Assembly (NCBI GenBank): GCA_033063855.1
Contig: CP093831.1
Location: 29,202,001-29,266,000, forward strand
Length of the DNA: 64,000 nt
Direction of reading: 5' to 3'
Source of the DNA: Smittia aterrima
Taxonomy: Eukaryota; Arthropoda; Insecta; Diptera; Chironomidae
In this document: positions 60,801 to 64,000 of the stretch, piece by piece
Layout: the number at the start of each line of letters is the position of its first letter
How positions within the stretch are numbered: position 1 is the stretch's first letter
Notes under the pieces: model-generated
Seen by the model: the letters and a program-made list of their open reading frames with translations, nothing else
Databases searched by the model: none
Told to the model about the DNA's origin: nothing
Translations under genes and position numbers: made by a program

Positions 60801-63800
60801 AGATTCAAGAACTTTCAATTGGAATGCATCGCGAAATTCGAGACGTTTTTATTCTAGCAGGAGTTGATGAGCTTCAAGCAATTTTAGACGAATCAAATGT
60901 CAGTATCACGACGATTGCTGCTTCACGTCACATTGGAAACCTTAAGACTCGTGTCGACGACTGGATGCGTCAACTTGACTTATTAGGAAGAACTTTAGAA
61001 GAATGGCTTACGTGCCAACAAAGTTGGATTTACCTTGAAGCAATTTTCTCCGCTCCAGACATCCAACGACAACTACCACATGAAGCCAAAATGTTTCAAG
61101 TGGTCGATAAAAACTGGAAGGAGATTATGAGAAACGTTGCGAAATATCCTCTGGCTTTACCAGCCATGACTCAAAACGGATATCTTGATGTCATGAAGAA
61201 GAACAATGGATTGCTAGAGCAGATCACAAGATGTCTGGAAGCTTATCTCGAAGTCAAACGAGTTGCATTCCCGAGATTTTATTTCTTATCTAACGATGAA
61301 CTCCTTGAAATCCTTGCGCAAACTAAAAACCCCCACGCAGTTCAGCCTCATTTACGCAAATGCTTCGATGCGATTGCTAAAATAGAATTTGGATTCAAAG
61401 AAGGCGATAGGAAAGGCGAGAGAGTCCATACTAATGATATTTTGGCGATGATATCACCGGAAGGCGAGAAAGTTCAATTCAATCGAGGACTTAAAGCTCG
61501 TGGTCCTGTTGAAGATTGGTTGAGTAAAGTTGAGGAATCAATGTTTTCGGCTCTCAAACGATGTATGAAATATGCCTATCAAGTTTACCCTGCAATGGAT
61601 CGAATTAAATGGCTCAGTGAGCAACCAAATCAAGTTGTTTTAACAGTTTCACAACAACAATGGGCCAACGATGTTCACAAGATTCTTGATTCCGATGAAA
61701 GTTCGTCCAGTGTCTCCAAAAGTCTCATTGAATTTGAGAAAAAGTCTGTAGCTACCTTGTCTTCTTTAGCTGCCATGGCTAGAATGAGTTTAAATCCACT
61801 AATTAGAAAAGTTCTATGCGCTTTGATTACGATCGATGTTCACGCAAAAGATACAATTTCAATGATGATTGAAAATAGCGTCGTGAGCTCGTAAGTTAAA
61901 AAATTGAATTTTTTGTCCCTGCTTAACTCTTAAACCTTTCAGAGATGACTTCAATTGGCTGAAGATGTTAAGATATTATTGGCTGACAGATACAGAGACA
62001 ATGATTGTGAAAATGGCTTCAGCTGAAGTTCAATATCTTTACGAATATTTAGGAGCCGGCGGAGTTCTTGTAATCACGCCGCTAACTGATCGTTGTTACT
62101 TATGTTTAATGGGGGCTTTACAAATGAACTTAGGAGGTGCACCAGCAGGGTATTAACATTTTTGTAATATAATTTATTAAAATGAGACTGATGCTTTTTT
62201 ATTTAGACCCGCGGGCACTGGAAAAACAGAAACAACAAGAGATCTTGCGAAAGCCTTGGCTGTTCAATGTGTTGTCTTTAATTGCTCTGATGGACTCGAC
62301 TATAAAATGATGGGACGATTTTTCTCAGGATTAGCTCAAAGTGGTGAGTCGTAATAACTCAATTGATGGATCAACTTTTTCTTTTACCATTCATTTTGAA
62401 ATGCTTCTTAACCACATGTAGATCAGTATTTTCGCGTTTTAATAGATAAATTTTATTTCTCTCAATTACTTACTGTAGGTTCTTGGTGTTGCTTCGATGA
62501 ATTTAATCGCATTGACATTGAAGTTTTATCTGTGATTGCCCAACAATTGATCACGATTAGAAACGCAAAGGCAATGAAGAACAAACGATTCATTTTTGAA
62601 GGGAGGGAAATTAAACTTGTGCAATCTTGTGCTGCCTTCATCACGATGAATCCCGGCTACGCTGGTCGAACTGAACTCCCAGACAACCTTAAAGCTCTCT
62701 TCCGTCCCGTCTCAATGATGATTCCTGATTATAAGCTAATTGCAACGGTAATTCTCTATTCAGAGGGTTTCGAGAACTCAAAATTACTAGCACAGAAGAT
62801 GGTGCAAATGTATAAGCTTTGCAGCGAGCAATTGAGTCAACAAGATCATTACGATTTCGGAATGAGAGCAGTGAAAAGTGTTTTGGTAATGGCGGGAGCA
62901 TTAAAACGAGCTTCCCCTGATCAAAACGAAGATATTACTTTGATTTGTGCACTTAGAGACTCTAATCTGCCAAAGTTTCTTAGCGATGATGCAATTTTGT
63001 TCAAAGGAATTCTCAATGATTTGTTCCCAGGAGTTGAATTGCCAGAAGCTGAATTTGGTAATCTTCAGAATTCAATTGAAATTTGCATGATTCTGAGAAA
63101 TCTTCAAACTGTCCCTGCACTTGTAACTAAATGCATTCAACTTTATGAAACGATGAGAGTAAGATGGGGAGTGATGCAAGTAGGACCAGCAGGAAGTGGA
63201 AAGTCTTCTGTGCTTCATTCACTTGCTGATGCTTTAACAAAGCTACATCAAGATAACATCTTTGGCTCCGATTATCGACCTGTGAGAATTCAAACAATAA
63301 ATCCTAAATCGGTAACAATGGATGAGCTTTATGGCTATGTGAATCAATCGACTCTTGAGTGGAAGGACGGATTGCTTGGTAAGCGAACTTGAATCTAATA
63401 AATATTGGCATTCTTAAGCAGATATTCAAGACTCATTTTACTTTCTCTTCCATAGGGCTCGCTGTTCGCTCCGCTGTTAATGTGATTGAGGAAGAACATC
63501 AATGGATTGTATGTGATGGGCCGGTCGATGCTGTTTGGATTGAAAACCTCAATACTCTATTGGACGATAACAAAATGCTTTGCTTGGCAAACTCTGAGCG
63601 AATTAAACTGACTCCTTGGGTTCACATGGTATTTGAGGTTCAAGATCTCGCACAAGCATCGCCTGCCACCGTCTCGCGATGCGGAATGGTCTATATTGAT
63701 CCGAAAGATTTGGAATGGAGTGCATTAATCAACTCATGGCTTAACACAATTGATGACGATCTTTTCGATCCTGAACTCAAATCTTATCTTAACTCGCTAT

Positions 63801-64000
63801 TTTCAAAACATTTTGAAGACCTTTTGACGTTTGCTCGAAAAAAATGCGCTTACATGATCCATCAAGTCGAAGTTAGCAAAATTGATATGCTTTGCACTAT
63901 CTTGAAGTCACTGATTATGCAAATCCCTAACGTGAACCTAATGGTAAATATTAATTATTAAATATTTAAATAATATTTATTATTATTTTACCCCCAATAG
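57862..64000 (+). CDS. DNAH6: Axonemal dynein heavy chain, DNAH6 class (inner arm), 3'-partial
   Basis: Microtubule motor of motile cilia and sperm flagella. Exons: 57862-57912, 57969-58070, 58126-58385, 58450-61890, 61943-62149, 62207-62343, 62479-63378, 63456-63943. The window ends exactly on an acceptor (CCAATAG), so the next exon starts at 64001. These give 1862 codons of an expected 4100 or so. Residues 1-137 form a basic, Ser-rich N-terminus. The tail and linker (DHC_N2) run to about 1290. AAA1 Walker A is GPAGTGKT (1354-1361) and Walker B CCFDEF (1403-1408). AAA2 Walker A is GPAGSGKS (1635-1642). Stretches such as YKMMGRFFSGLAQSG and NDELLEILAQTKNPHAVQPH point to DNAH6 (fly Dhc16F type) over DNAH1/3/7. 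The start choice rests on an exon-1 ATG whose frame joins perfectly. Confidence 0.93.

Overview
The window is AT-rich eukaryotic DNA with compact GT-AG introns (about 50-100 bp within gene clusters, up to 1.3 kb in the largest gene). Its genes all have insect homologues: a rugose/neurobeachin gene, brachyurin-type digestive proteases, an AA15 lytic polysaccharide monooxygenase (LPMO) and an axonemal dynein. A nematoceran fly (midge or mosquito relative) is my best guess. That is an inference from gene content and gene style; the species cannot be read from the sequence. I saw no rRNA, tRNA or CRISPR array.

Layout. Positions 1-6866 are non-coding relative to the main gene, apart from a small acidic, secreted or membrane-anchored single-exon gene (3099-3782) and a candidate alternative first exon (5178-5411). 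Positions 6867-27353 (+) hold 25 constitutive exons, plus one alternative exon, of the neurobeachin/rugose gene (A-kinase anchor, BEACH-WD40 protein). Its 5' end lies upstream of the window. Positions 27354-33281 hold its 3'UTR, a possible 55-codon ORF, and a 1.54-kb non-autonomous DNA transposon (30905-32444) with perfect 24-bp inverted repeats, a TA target duplication and a large internal hairpin. Positions 33316-38247 (-) hold three chymotrypsin-fold proteases with identical gene structure. Positions 39061-40990 (-) hold an AA15 LPMO with a tandem six-cysteine tail. A frameshifted ORF of unknown identity lies at 41460-41814 (-). About 13.4 kb without a recognisable gene follows (41815-55198). 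The right end is gene-dense: UROD (55299-56604, +), RAB5IF/RCAF1 (56868-57376, -, convergent with UROD) and a DNAH6-class axonemal dynein heavy chain (57862 to beyond the window end, +, divergent from RAB5IF).

Functional themes. The minus-strand block looks like an extracellular digestion or cuticle cluster: three secreted proteases and a secreted chitin/cellulose-oxidising enzyme. The protease promoters share TATA and initiator elements, and two of them also share GATA-type CTTATCA motifs. The right-hand genes are housekeeping (haem synthesis, respirasome assembly) beside a motile-cilium gene whose upstream region carries RFX-like half-sites and forkhead-like motifs. The most interesting signals are: four consecutive PKA-RII-anchoring helix matches in rugose; its alternative exon structures (an in-frame 168-nt donor extension, a Q/N/H-rich alternative exon and a stop-free 63-nt intron); the duplicated Cys6 module on the LPMO; near-identical protease copies with one localised divergent patch; and the transposon with nested inverted repeats. 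All exon boundaries were set by hand from reading frame, splice sites and remembered family alignment, not by a search.
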